In this document: piece by piece, positions 33,123 to 44,069 of the stretch | Layout of the letters: each line of letters opens with the position of its first letter | How positions within the stretch are numbered: position 1 is the stretch's first letter | Program-made: the position numbers and the translations under genes | Notes under the pieces: model-generated | What the model was told of the DNA's origin: nothing | What the model saw: the letters and a program-made list of their open reading frames with translations, nothing else | The model's database searches: none | Origin: Haliclona indistincta | Lineage: Eukaryota; Porifera; Demospongiae; Haplosclerida; Chalinidae | DNA length: 64,000 nt | Assembly (NCBI GenBank): GCA_964017065.1 | Contig: OZ024784.1 | Coordinates: forward strand, 18,126,490 to 18,190,489 | Reading direction: 5' to 3'

Positions 33123-35393
33123 TCAGATTATATTTGCTAGCGTGTTTGCTCTACGATCAGTGTTTCTGAACAGAGCTCTGATGAGATGCTTGACTTCTCC
33201 AGCACTGAACTGTTTGGCGAGTTCACCCTTTCCGCTGTCCCATCGCTTGACAATGTCCAGTTGACTGGCGTTTAAAACAAACGCAAGTTCTTTCAGACGC
33301 TCCCAATTAGTGCACAAAGAGGAAAGAAGAGATTCATCTTCATTCAAAGGGAGTGAAAGAGCAAGCGAGCTCTTAGCAATGACCTCTGTATCGAAGAGAG
33401 CGTATATCTCCCCCGCATCAGTCGCAGCAATGTCCTCCATTTTAATAGTGCAATCAATCAGTTCACCTACGAGGACGCTCAGTAGACCAGCAGCGTGTTT
33501 GCGATAAAATTCAGTAGGCAAGACATCAGAGTAGACCTTGCAGAGGTTGTACAGATGCAGCATCGCTTGTCGAACACAACGATAGACAACCTCACGTTTA
33601 TCCGGATTGGACACGTCATCAAGTGAAGTAAACGCAGACAAAAACTCACGAATGTTAGCCGTCTGCTTCTCTGTCTCAGCTACAAAGCAGTCATCAGCTA
33701 GCTTCCGTAGTTGAGGGACAAAGTCAATGAAAGTGGACGCCACCTGGACTGGTATGCTTGCACGAAACTGGTGACCGAGTGTGATCAAGTGATGCGACAC
33801 GTACATGCAGTCATTGTGGAGCACTGCTGCATTGCGAGGAAGCTGTGACACTGATCGTTTGTGGTACCCTACCACGACCGCCATGAAGAGCTCAATCATG
33901 TCCCTAGCTATGGAATACAACTGGACAGCAAAGCTGGGAGAGGAGGATCTGCAAGCTTTCAACGTGTCATAGACGAGATCCATGAACTCTTTGACGGATT
34001 CACTGATGAGACAAGAGGGGAAAGCAAACGTAAGATGAAGAACATTGACGTATTCTTGTCTAGATTCTTGTCTGGTGTCAGCCGAGGGGTCTTGAAAAAT
34101 GTTAAGTTTCTCGAGGGCTGCTTGCGTTGTCTGTGGACCAGCTTGAGTAGTATTGTGAAGAGGTCTCTTGAGTATCTCTCTAGCCTTTGCAAGTAGCTGT
34201 TGGGCGTTCTGAGCTGCAACATGCTTATCCACATCTCCAACATATGCACTGAGTGTGGAGTACGATTCTTGAACAAAACCAGATGATTTCATAGCATCCT
34301 CATATTTAGAGACAGCTGACTGAAGAGCAGATGCTCCACTTGTTTTATTCTGACCTTTGGTGACCTCCTCTGAAAGCCGATGCTTGATTAGCAGTGGAGT
34401 AATATCAGGCTCAAGGATGTCTCCGAGTTGCGTCATCCACCGCCTCTGCTCTGAGTCTACAACACAGCTCTGAATCGTTTTCAAAAGCAGAGACAAGTCG
34501 ACGAGGACGTCTTGGACAGCAGAGTGACCGCTGGGGAGAGCCATGAGACTTATCATATTCATTCCATCACGAGATTTAACAGAGAGCCGCAGAGATGAGT
34601 GAAGAATTAATGGTTTAATGAACGCTTCCAACACTCGCATACCAAGCCGTTTGATTCTTTCAGCAATTTCATGATCAGTGAACAAAGAATGCATTGCGAG
34701 ACACACTTCATTGAATAGCTTGTACTGGTTTGAAGAAGCTGTGCTGTCAGGAACGCTCAGCTGGAACTTGAGGGCGGCAGCAATCGCCTGCTCGCCAACA
34801 GGAATCGCTGGCTTCCAGCAGACAAACTTAGTCCACTCGTCTTGAAGGTGAAGCCTAACGGCAGAGAGCAAGAGATTGAATTCAGTCTTCAGAGCTAGAA
34901 ACACTTTTGCATCACATCCCGAACGACCAAGTTCTCCGAGCAAGTGTGATACACTAGTTGCGAGGATCGCTGCTTGTGTGTACTCTTCCTCTTCTACTGT
35001 GTGACGTAGCTTCTCCATGTCTTGATGGAGGCCTAGAAGGCTCTGTACGAAGTGTATTTTAGTTTCCATTTCTTCTATTCTCTGCTCAATTTCTTTCTTC
35101 TTGCCCGAGAATTGAACGAGACGACCCTTTAGGTCATTGTCTACTCTCAAGGTGAGCCTCTTAAACTCTGTCTGCATCTCTTTCACTCTCTCGTCGAGTG
35201 TGATGGCGGAATCCATGTGAGGAAGAAACTCATCATACGTTTCACGGGCCGCCTGACATATCGCGTTTTTCAAGTCACTGCATTTCTTATCGACTCGTTG
35301 TAGGCTTTCCTCAAGATGACTCTCGTCTAGAGTAGCAGCTGATTTGATGATGTTTGACACGAGCCCGAGAGATACACCTCCACTGACCGCCAT
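33123..35393 (-). CDS. ZW10: ZW10 kinetochore / Dsl1-complex tethering protein
   Basis: One uninterrupted exon of about 756 residues from Met at 35393 (MAVSGGVSLG); an in-frame Met at 35417 is a less likely start. The length matches animal ZW10 (about 779). Recognisable blocks are an N-terminal coiled coil (EFLPHMDSAITLDERVKEMQ, IEQRIEEMETKIHFV), the middle segment SCLISESVKEFMDLVYDTL, the signature NDCMYVSHHLITLGHQFRAS, FVPQLRKLADDCFVAE and the C-terminal KHLIRALFRNTDRRANTLA. ZW10 acts in the RZZ complex at kinetochores (spindle checkpoint, dynein recruitment) and with RINT1/NAG in Golgi-ER vesicle tethering. Absence of introns in a 2.3 kb gene is unusual here. The 5' flank has a TTTTCGCGGGAA E2F-like site at about 35420, consistent with cell-cycle control. 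Confidence 0.95.
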   Translation of the reverse strand: MAVSGGVSLGLVSNIIKSAATLDESHLEESLQRVDKKCSDLKNAICQAARETYDEFLPHMDSAITLDERVKEMQTEFKRLTLRVDNDLKGRLVQFSGKKKEIEQRIEEMETKIHFVQSLLGLHQDMEKLRHTVEEEEYTQAAILATSVSHLLGELGRSGCDAKVFLALKTEFNLLLSAVRLHLQDEWTKFVCWKPAIPVGEQAIAAALKFQLSVPDSTASSNQYKLFNEVCLAMHSLFTDHEIAERIKRLGMRVLEAFIKPLILHSSLRLSVKSRDGMNMISLMALPSGHSAVQDVLVDLSLLLKTIQSCVVDSEQRRWMTQLGDILEPDITPLLIKHRLSEEVTKGQNKTSGASALQSAVSKYEDAMKSSGFVQESYSTLSAYVGDVDKHVAAQNAQQLLAKAREILKRPLHNTTQAGPQTTQAALEKLNIFQDPSADTRQESRQEYVNVLHLTFAFPSCLISESVKEFMDLVYDTLKACRSSSPSFAVQLYSIARDMIELFMAVVVGYHKRSVSQLPRNAAVLHNDCMYVSHHLITLGHQFRASIPVQVASTFIDFVPQLRKLADDCFVAETEKQTANIREFLSAFTSLDDVSNPDKREVVYRCVRQAMLHLYNLCKVYSDVLPTEFYRKHAAGLLSVLVGELIDCTIKMEDIAATDAGEIYALFDTEVIAKSSLALSLPLNEDESLLSSLCTNWERLKELAFVLNASQLDIVKRWDSGKGELAKQFSAGEVKHLIRALFRNTDRRANTLANII

Positions 35394-35484
35394 TTTTGTT
35401 GAATTTTCGCGGTGCAATTTTTTCGCGGGAAGCAGTTGTGCGCATGTGTTTTGATGTTGTCATGGTAACAAACCGGGAAGAAAC
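35394..35484. promoter_or_regulatory. putative bidirectional promoter ZW10 / DZANK1 with E2F-like sites
   Basis: Ninety-one bases lie between divergent start codons. TTTTCGCGG at about 35404 and TTTTTTCGCGGGAAG at about 35418-35432 resemble E2F elements. One small region must serve a mitotic gene and a probably ciliary gene. Confidence 0.5.
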
Positions 35485-38387
35485 ATGCCTGCAGGTGCTG
35501 TTAGTGTTCCTCAGATCATTCCCCTAAGGCCTCCCAAGGCCGGATACCGTAGACACGTGATCGACTCAGCCACTGAAATAGAACTTGTGTCAGGTACAGA
35601 TTGTGCAACCCTCACTCACACAAATTGCAGCAGCATTGTTGCATTGTTCTCGCATGCAGAAAGCCAGGACAGTCTGATATACTACACACTAAATGGGAAA
35701 CAACCCGACCCTTTCCAGTCAGCTGCTAAAAAATACACTTTTCTCTACAAAGAGCCGTTCACTGTATCCGCTGGGAAGATCACACTGAAGGCACTGGCAG
35801 TGTCTCAGGATGGATCACGACAGAGCCATGTAGCATCAAGGACCTTCACAGTCCATCAGGGTGTGTTTGGTAGATCAACATACGTAACTAAACAGGTATG
35901 TGTGTTGAGACTCAGAGAATGAGTGTCTACTCCAACCCCTGCAGACTAGCGAATGGCAACCAGCTCCTACTCTGTCTCAGAAGTTCAGAGAAAGTCTACA
36001 AGTCACATCAAAGTATCTTATAATTTTAACCACCATTGTTCTTACTAAAGCATCTTTCTCTGTATGCAGAGAGGATATCAAATCATCAATAGCAGAAGCT
36101 TTCAATGCATCACTCACTATACCCCTCTCAACCTCGCCTGACAAGAGGAGCATGCCTAGCTACACTCGTCCTGCTAGCATGCTGCCACAACCAAGAACAC
36201 CATCTTGTCTACACTGCCTGACTCCTCGAGCTAGTGACTGCTCTGACAAGTTCTGTACTCAGTGTGGTGCTGAGCTACCAGCACTGCCTGCCACACAGAA
36301 TGTGGTTGATGCTGGTCGCAGTCCCGTCTGTCCTGGGTGCAGGGCTGTGTTACCAGGCGGTACACAGCAGTGTGTCGTGTGTGACAATGAAGTACCTCTG
36401 CCTGACCCAATTCCAAGAATAAAGGGTCAAGCATACGCTGATTCCTCCATCATAACGGTATACTAACTTTGAGAATTTGTGAATGTGAAGTCATGATCCA
36501 TGTCTTACAGGATGGTGGTCTCTGTCTTGAGTGCGGTACTGCTAATCCTGCTCATCTCACAGACTGTGTCACGTGTGGTAGTTCACTCTCACCAGCAGCT
36601 ACTAGGCCTACTAGCAATGGTCGCCCTCAGGTCTCTTCCTCGCCGGCTAACACCACTGCAATGAACCCAATAGTCGGTAGCAGCTACATCATGTGTGGTA
36701 CCTGTGGTAGAGTCAACGTATCTGATGCCAGATACTGTGATTGGTGTGGTAGTAAAGTCAGCAACGCACACACACCTTCACATTAATTTTTATCTCACTA
36801 TACAGCCTGAAGATTCTCGTGATATGCTCAACTGTCACTCCTGTTTCGCTGCCAACAAATGGCAGGCAAGATTCTGCCATAGTTGTGGAACTCTAGTCAA
36901 ATGCCCTTTGCGACCGAATGTCGAGCTTGCTCCAACCTTACATGTGAGTCCTTCACTCAATGCAGCACTTCTAAAAATGTAATTTCCTTTATTAGATGAC
37001 GGCTAACTCAATAGAACCCAACAGATGGATCCCAGTCACTGATCGAGTGGTTCCTAAGGAAAGCAAAGGCGTCTCTGTCAAGCCTAGCGTGGTATCCACC
37101 AGCACCCAGACACAAGGCCTTTTCTTTCCATCAGCCAAGACCATCGCCAGCAAACAACAGATGGAGACAAATAAGCTACTAATCAAATCAGCATCACAAG
37201 ACAGAACCCAACATCTTCCTGAGTTCAGTCCAGGGAAAGGCAAGTGATACTGTCTCTGGACTCTAAAGTGTCATTATCCGGCTCTTACAGGATTATGGAG
37301 GACCCAGTTGGACCATATCTGCTCTCACCTCAGGACTCACTCTCAATGCTCACCTGACTTTCAAGATGAGATAGGCTGGAAGGAGATCGGCAAGGTAAAA
37401 TAAAACTAATAGTGCAAACTAAACTTGACTGTCACTGTATAGCTGGTCTCAGCTAACTCAAAGGAGGAAGTGGAGGAAAATAGTGAACACATGCTGTTAC
37501 TCAACCTTGTGTTTGCTTTGAGAGTAAGAGCAAGACCCTCTAATGTGCTAACCTAGCTGTGATGTTCTGCTGTGTGTAGGGGTCACCTAATAGCAGCAGC
37601 AGCACTACCCAGAGATACTCTACACACATGATAGGTTACTATAGTACTCTGTGTCTGATTGTGCGTGTGTGTGACTGGTTCTACCTGTAGGTGCTCGAAG
37701 AAAGAGCACTTCTACTAATCTGGGAGGAAGAAGAGTGGGTTCAGCTGGAACTAGGAGGAATAAACCACCAGCAAGCAAGCAGTTGACACGCAGAAGCAGC
37801 TCCTTGACTGGGATGAATGTGTGTGAGTGATACTGTGTGAGCGATTGGTGTGACTGCATGTGTTAAAGGCTGAAGATCACTTGCTAGCTGTTGAATTGGG
37901 CAGCGAAGGACAAGGAAGAGCGGACATTGTTGAGAATCTCATTGAGAAGGTATTGACATAAAAAGCAGTAGCTAACTCAATCAAGCACCATCCTCCAGGG
38001 CGCTAATCCTAACCACGTGAATCAAAGAGGTCAGTTCTTGCTCAGTTCAGCAGCTAGTCACAGCCACACGGACACCATTGACGTGCTCCTCAATCATGGA
38101 GCGAGACTGGACAGCCAGGACAAGAGAACTGGTAACACTCCATTGCACGAAGCAACTCTCAAAGGCCCCTCACATAGAGACATCATTGAATTACTGCTAA
38201 AGTAAGTACAGCCCTATACAATAAAGTACCGCTCACACCGAACATTTCATGCATTAGGAGAGGAGCTAGCACATCGATAAGGAACAAGGAGGGACTCACA
38301 GTGTTTGAAATAGCTACCAGACACCGTCACTCGGAACTAGTAAAGCTGTTCACAGCACACCTCGGCTCAAACATGCTACACACATGA
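35485..38387 (+). CDS. DZANK1: DZANK1 (double zinc ribbon and ankyrin repeat protein)
   Basis: A gene of about twelve short exons. It begins MPAGAVSVPQIIPLRPPKAG, close to the known DZANK1 N-terminus, followed by a beta-sandwich region (YYTLNGKQPDPF, AGKITLKALAVSQDG). A run of zinc ribbons follows: CLHCLTPRASDCSDKFCTQC, CPGCRAVLP...CVVC, CLECGTANPAHLTDCVTCG, CGTCGRVNVSDARYCDWCG and CHSCFAANKWQARFCHSC. After a Ser/Arg-rich linker come ankyrin repeats: NPNHVNQRGQFLLSSAASHS, TGNTPLHEATLKG and NKEGLTVFEIATRHRHSELV. The end is SNMLHT. In vertebrates DZANK1 is linked to photoreceptor/ciliary transport with dynein and ninein-like protein. More than two zinc ribbons are visible. The stop is 29 bases from the convergent CRLS1 stop. 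Confidence 0.93.
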
Positions 38388-38415
38388 TTTCCTGACAAAA
38401 CAACAATAAAGATGA

Positions 38416-39595
38416 TTAATTTTTGGGTCGTATTGGGTTCTGAGAGGTGTCAGTAGTTGCTGAGGTAGATTGAGTTTTCAGGTTCAGCTTAAACCCTCTG
38501 AGCTGTGTAGTGTAACTGACACCACTAGCTACTGTAGTGCAGCCAACAATATACCTGGAGGAATATAGAGCACTATGAACTGTGGGTATAAGTATCTCAC
38601 CAAAGGGTCTGCAGTACTGGGTGGTCGATGAACCCAAACACAGGTGCTCCCACAGTCAAACCCACCAATGAGAGCTGCAACATTGTATTGATCTGATAGT
38701 GAGCAAACAATAAAATTCCAAAGACTCTAGTCACTTGCTCTCACTGTTCTCACCTTCCCAATCATGCTTGGAGTGACTTGTACAGTAGACCTTTGCACAT
38801 CCCAAAATCGTGCAAACGTTCTCTGCATAACAATGTGCTATAAGGATGAAGGCAGCTATACTTGTCGTATACTGACTGGAGGTGGTAGAGTGGTGTATCG
38901 CAGGTAGAATGAAGCCATCACCAGTAAGAGATCACGGCCCAGGATGAGCAAGACGAGAGGAACTGCATTGAGGAGTTACTAGAGGAGACAGACACCTTCC
39001 ACCTCACTCACTTACATGGTAGAAGATTAGAGATAGCCAGAGTGACAGAGAGAACAGCTACCAGACATTTGTCAGCTAGAGGGTCTAGCACAGAACCCAA
39101 CATGGAGGACTGTGAAGGAAACCTTCTTGCTATGACGCCATCAACCTAAAGAAGATCAGCTCAAACAGACTGAAGTCAAGTGACTTACCAGATCAGTGAT
39201 CCCGGAAATGACAAACAGCCCAAGAGCCCAGAGGTAATTTTCTGTGAGCACAAAGTAGCCTAAAATTGGTGAAGAAGCTAATCTTGATAGACTGAGGAGA
39301 TTAGGTATGGTCCAAATGTTCTCCTACAATAGCGGTTGAAAGTGACTGTGGATGAACCTCACAAATCACTTACTTTTTGAAAGGAGATTCGTTTACTGAC
39401 ATCGTCTGAATTCGAAAGAGGACCTGCGAAGTTTCTTTTTTGAGACAGCACCACGTGCTGTGCTGAACGAGATGTTTGTTGTGATCGAGCGGATACCAGA
39501 CATGTCCCAGACGTAGCAGAGTATCTACAGTGAAACAACGGCGTGATCCGGTAGTCAAGGAGTCGTAAACAAGCAAGACATCTAGTCCAAATCAT
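38416..39595 (-). CDS. CRLS1: cardiolipin synthase (CRLS1), mitochondrial
   Basis: Seven exons from Met at 39595: 39595-39374, 39323-39189, 39145-39016, 38978-38862, then exons near 38826-38755 and 38700-38602, and a last exon ending at 38416. The N-terminus is Arg/Ser-rich (MIWTRCLACLRLLDYR...), a mitochondrial presequence. The core opens NIWTIPNLLSLSRL and has the CDP-alcohol phosphotransferase motif DGVIARRF...SVLDPLADK split by an intron before the first Asp-Gly, then LGRDLLLVMASFYLRYTTLP. The C-terminal part has GAPVFGFIDHPVLQTLW. The enzyme joins CDP-diacylglycerol and phosphatidylglycerol into cardiolipin in the inner membrane. It diverges from the secreted-protein gene across 83 bases. 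Confidence 0.93.
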
Positions 39596-39678
39596 GGCGA
39601 GTGAGTCTTTTCACGCCATGAGGGATTGACCACGCCTTCTTTCTGCACAGCTGAGCCCCACCCACTCAACCCCCTGCG
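39596..39678. promoter_or_regulatory. putative bidirectional promoter CRLS1 / secreted protein
   Basis: Eighty-three bases separate the divergent start codons, leaving room for only very short 5' UTRs. No TATA-like box is seen. Confidence 0.4.
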
Positions 39679-41166
39679 ATGGCGTGCACGAGGCTGCTAC
39701 TTACTCTGATCGTTGCTGCAGGCGCTATAGAGCTGGTACAGAGTGCTTGCTCCGTGTCGGGATGTCAGCCAGACCGCTGCCAGTGTTCTCCTATTATCCA
39801 ACCAATCACTCCCACGGCTCCGTCTGCAGCTTGGAGCAAAAAATTGGAGGTTGTCGAGGAAGGCTGCCTTGCAAATGGAGGCATGATAGTGTGTCCGCTC
39901 AACGACACAGCAGCCACAGTGAAGTGAGGCATAACGATAATGCAAACAAAAATGCTTTTTAAATTCCACCTGTTAGGGGAGGTCTGGGGTCTACAGATAC
40001 CAACAACAAGTTCACCTGGGCAAGCCATGAGCTGGGTGTCATGCCTCTTCCTGTGGTGGATCTTGGAGGAGCTGTTATTGCAACTGATGGCTACACACTA
40101 GCTGGGTATGATCCACTGGGCAAGGTGATCGGTGTGACTGCACTCCACCCATACAATGGTTTCCCACTTGACCTCACTTACACTGCTAATAGTAAAGTGC
40201 TCATAATCTACCGATGTGGGCTACTCACTGCTTACCAAACTGGTGAGTTACAATGCTATTTTCAAAGTCACTAAACTAATGAAGTTCTGCACTGCAGATG
40301 GTATTCCAGATGCTAGCATTTTTATCAACGACACAGTTGATTCCCGCAATGGAACCTTCGTTCCACTTCTGTCACCAGCATTTGTGCTGAATCGATTCTA
40401 CCTGCTCACAGCATTCTGGCCTCATGACGACACAGAACTAGAAACCTACACAGTACGACTGTACGCCATTGACCTTCGTGACGTTATGGTAGAGAGATTC
40501 AAGACTGCTTGGTATTACGAGGTCACTGGAAAAGGAAAAGTCCCCACGGTCAAAGAACGGTTTCACGGCTGCACTGTGGGACCATCAGAGAAAGTGGTTT
40601 CTCCTGCAATGCCCTCTGTTGGTGGTACAATGGCTATTAATAAGACAATCATAGCTCATGTCAAGATCACCAATTCTGACAGCAGTGAAGGATCGCTTAT
40701 AATCAGTGTGGATGATACCGGGACAAGTTACAAGAAGAACTTTGTCTCTGAAGCTAAGAGTTCAAGCCCTTTGGTCTCAATAGCACATCCTCCTTACCGA
40801 CTCAAGAAAGGCCGGCAGATTCTGCCTATATTTCTAGCAGCCTACAGTGATAAAGTGCTTCTGATGGATCCGTACAAGGGAACTGTCACCACCCAGTGGA
40901 GCCTACCCACTAACCCACCACTAACTACACCTCCACTTCTTCTCCAGTACCCAGACAGCTCTGACAGCTTCTACATGGTCACAGGACAAGGGAAAGTAGT
41001 GGTCACTTCTGTCACATTGAAAGGCGAATCTTGGGAAACTAAAGAGGTGTGGTCCCTAGCCGTCCCAGGAAACCGATTTGTGACTGCTACCGATGTGAAC
41101 AGCAATGACACCTTTCTAGTGGTGACTACACCTGATGGAGAACTATCTGCATATCAGATTTATTAG
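39679..41166 (+). CDS. secreted protein of unknown function, probable beta-propeller
   Basis: Three exons (39679-39923, 39977-40242, 40298-41166) give about 460 residues. The N-terminus is a classic signal peptide (CTRLLLTLIVAAGAIELVQS) followed by a cysteine-rich segment (CSVSGCQPDRCQCSP). There are several N-glycosylation sequons (NDT, NGT, NKT). The rest consists of short beta-like segments with repeated hydrophobic-Gly-Lys-Val patterns: TYTANSKVLIIYRCGLLTAY, AYSDKVLLMDPYKGTVTTQW, SFYMVTGQGKVVVTSVTL and FLVVTTPDGELSAYQIY. The pattern recalls PQQ/quinoprotein-like propeller blades. I recognise no named family. Expected location is the secretory pathway or outside the cell. Its stop is 92 bases from the convergent saposin-like gene. 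Confidence 0.75.
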
Positions 41167-41258
41167 CTAGATAAGAAATTTTGGGATATGTAACAAACAG
41201 CTATTATTGTGTGTGCACATAATTATTGTCACTGCAAATGTTTGTCAAAGTTGCACAG

Positions 41259-42385
41259 CTAGTTTTCTGTAATGGTGAAGCTAGCTGTAGCCCGTGTATA
41301 GACCTGAGAGTGAGGATGTTTGCTACCACACTCTCCATTGCAGAGCTCTAGAAAGGTGACAGGGAGGAGTTACAACATGCAGCTATCAAAACATAATAGC
41401 CCACTCACCCACTACTGCGGTGTAGTTTCCAGGGTACCACAGTTCACAGAAGCCCTGAGTAGGGTCACAGTCGGGATCAGGCACAGCATTTAGCGTCCAA
41501 TAGATATCATATGAACCAGCTGGCATAGGTGTCCTCAGTTCATTGTCACCTGCACGGAAAGAGGGGAGGGAGAAGATGGAAGACGAGGGTACATGAACGC
41601 TGGTGCATAAGCAAGCAGTCTTACCTACTGGGACACCATCAACAGTCCTGACACCAATAGCAGCCAGTCCGGTACCTGTACCGTTCTTGGAGACATACTG
41701 CACATCAATTTTGAATTGTCCTGAAATATTATTAGGAACACAGTATGTTATGATACAAGTTGGTTCCTACCTTGAGGACCGCTCTTGGGAGTCACAGTCA
41801 TGCTGGTGATTGTGGCGTCTCCGTCATCTTTAATTGGACATGTTTTCAGCAGTTCGCAGAGGTAGATTGGATCCAGGTCAGCTCTAGAAGAGAAAAGAAA
41901 GATCCCATGAGGTGAAAATTGAAAAATTTAAACTCACTTCTCAACCAGCTTCATGAATTCATCAGCTCCAACGATATCACAGAGGATATCGCACACCTCA
42001 CCAATGACCTTGTTACCACCGGTCTTATCTTCCACAATTGTGCAAATTGCGGCACAGGTTCTGAGAACTCCAGCATCTGTGGAAATAGCATGCATGCGAT
42101 CACAGCATAATAGAGCACTCACCTAGAGCAATATTGAGCAATGTGTTGATGGCTTGACCAGCAAATTGGATACAAACTCCACAGAGTTGCACTTCGGTGC
42201 CGCGGCCAGCGACTAACTGCTTCGACTCCTGCTGCTGTCGCTTAAACGATATAAACCGGTGGTGCGGTACAGCTACAGCGCAATGAACGACCAAGAGAGT
42301 CAGCAAAAACAGCGCGGCTTGGATCTGCAAAAAAAAACAACAAAATTGCACAAGGCTGACAGCCCGGTTCTCGTCGTACCTTCAT
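41259..42385 (-). CDS. secreted saposin-domain protein, tandem copy A
   Basis: Seven coding exons: 42385-42380 (only ATGAAG), 42324-42123, 42076-41938, 41883-41771, 41720-41625, 41549-41409, 41347-41259. A signal peptide (MKIQAALFLLTLLVVHCAVA) is followed by a dibasic-rich propeptide-like stretch. A saposin B-type domain comes next: CGVCIQFAGQAINTLL, CAAICTIVEDKTGGNKVIGE, VCDILCDIVG and DLDPIYLCELLKTCPI, with the expected cysteine spacing. The second half is beta-rich, Ig-like: SMTVTPKSGPQGKFKIDVQY, AGSYDIYWTLNAVPDPDCDP, LCNGECGSKHPHSQVYT, ending TASFTITEN. Saposin domains bind lipid or membranes; the combination with the C-terminal module may recall Dictyostelium countin-like factors, which is inference. 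The adjacent gene at 42627 is a paralogue. Confidence 0.82.
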
Positions 42386-42626
42386 CTTCAAGTTGGTGGT
42401 GAATTTTATTGTAAATGTCAAGATCAAGATCTGATCACTCGATTATACTTAAGGAATTTAGAACTGAGCCCACCCACTCTTTACTAGTACTATCGCGCAT
42501 TGTCGCAGTGCAAAGGTAGAGGTAAATGATTGATAACTATCATTTCATAACTTTTTGAGGGGTGCATGAACAGTCACATCTTGCTGTAGTAAATGTGTGC
42601 ATTGTGTGTTTGTCAGAGCTGTAGAG

Positions 42627-42930
42627 TTAGTTTCCTGTAATAGTGAAGTTAGCTGTAGCCTGTGTGTACAGCTGAGAGTGAGGGTGCTTGCTACCACACT
42701 CTCCATTGCAGATAGCTATAGAAAGGTTAAAAATAGTTTACAGCTATCATAACATAACTGCCTACTCACCCACTAATGCATTGTAGTTTCCAGCTAACCA
42801 GTTCTCACATGGACCCTGACTAGGGTCACAGTTAGGATCAGGTTTAGCATTTAGTGTCCAAGATATACCATATGTACCTGGTGCCATAGGTTTGCTTAGC
42901 ACATTATCATCTGGAGAGAGATCGAGAGAG

Positions 42931-43014
<84 letters not shown>

Positions 43015-43831
43015 ATGTTTGAAAGAGAGTGCTCAGTGATGTATAATACTCTTACCAACTGGAACATGATCAACAGTTTCTATTTGAAGAACAATTTCTC
43101 CAGTGCCTGTACCATTTTTAGTGGTAAACTGCACGTCAATTTTGAAGTTTCCTATTAATAAGCACCAATCTTAAGCATTTCACATGTACACAATGTATCT
43201 TCTACCTCCTTGCGGACCGCTCTTGGGATCGATGGTGATGCTGTTAATTGTGGCGTCTCCATCGTCTTTGATCTTGCACAGTTTCATCAACTCACAGTAG
43301 TAGATCGGATCCAGATCAGCTCTAGAAGAGAGTGGATCACAAATTTAGTAATAGAAAACTGAAACTCACTTTTCAATCAGTTTTATAAATTCGTCAATTC
43401 CAACAATATCACAGAGGAGATCGCACACTTCACCAACTACCTTGTTATTCACTTTGTTAGCCAAAGCACCACAAAGATCACCACAGGCGCCAACCACTCC
43501 AGCATCTGTGATAGGAACATGGTGCAGCACACATGATATACATGGTGTACTAGTATATTTCAAGCTTGAGCACTCACTTAAAATAATATTGAGCAGTTGG
43601 TTGATGAATTCACCAGCAAATTGAATACAAACTCCGCAGAGTTCCACTTCAGTGCCGCGCAGTCGAGATACTTGCTGCTTTTCCTGCTGTCGTTTAAACG
43701 AGAGTTGTACCGGTCCAGCTACAGCTTGTGCGACCACGAGGGTCAACAGAAACAACGCGGCTTGCCTCTGCGAAAAAGAAACACCACAGATAGCTAGATT
43801 GCACGAGAGCTTTTCCTCATCTTACCTTCAT
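42627..43831 (-). CDS. secreted saposin-domain protein, tandem copy B
   Basis: This paralogue of the neighbouring gene has the same exon plan, including a first coding exon of just ATGAAG (43831-43826). The signal peptide is MKRQAALFLLTLVVAQAVAG. The saposin-type domain has CGVCIQFAGEFINQLL, CGDLCGALANKVNNKVVGE, VCDLLCDIVGIDEFIKLIEK and DLDPIYYCELMKLCKI. The C-terminal beta domain has PKSGPQGGNFKIDVQF, PGTYGISWTLNAKPDPNCDP and ICNGECGSKHPHSQLYT, ending ANFTITGN. Roughly two thirds of residues match copy A by eye. One intron contains a (GA)n tract, read as (CT)n on the coding strand, that ends directly at the acceptor of the exon starting near DDNVLSKPMAP and serves as its polypyrimidine tract. 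The pair arose by tandem duplication; the physiological role is unknown. Confidence 0.82.
42913..43012. repeat. (GA)n/(CT)n microsatellite at a 3' splice site
   Basis: About 80-100 bases of near-pure GA with two ATCGAGAG interruptions next to the exon. On the coding (minus) strand it is a (CT)n polypyrimidine tract abutting the acceptor CAG of saposin copy B. Confidence 0.95.
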
Positions 43832-44069
43832 CTTTGGTTCTCGGTGAATATTCTGGGCGTGAAAAACTTTATCAGTAGATCTTTATATATCAAGAGAAAG
43901 CAGCTGCACAAACCACGCGACAAAAAGTTAAGGTCACGTCAACACAGGATTTATGTAAACAATATCGCGCCATGTGCAGATAACAAAAACAATGAATATC
44001 GACAAAAACCAGTAATTGGATGACAAAAAACAAAAGTATGAACAGGTGTGTAGAAATTTCTGGAACTGT

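Noticed and set aside
42762..43158. Leu-Ser and Arg-Glu repeat proteins
   Set aside because: Same microsatellite artefact in an intron of saposin copy B. Only the exon ends of the minus frame are real.
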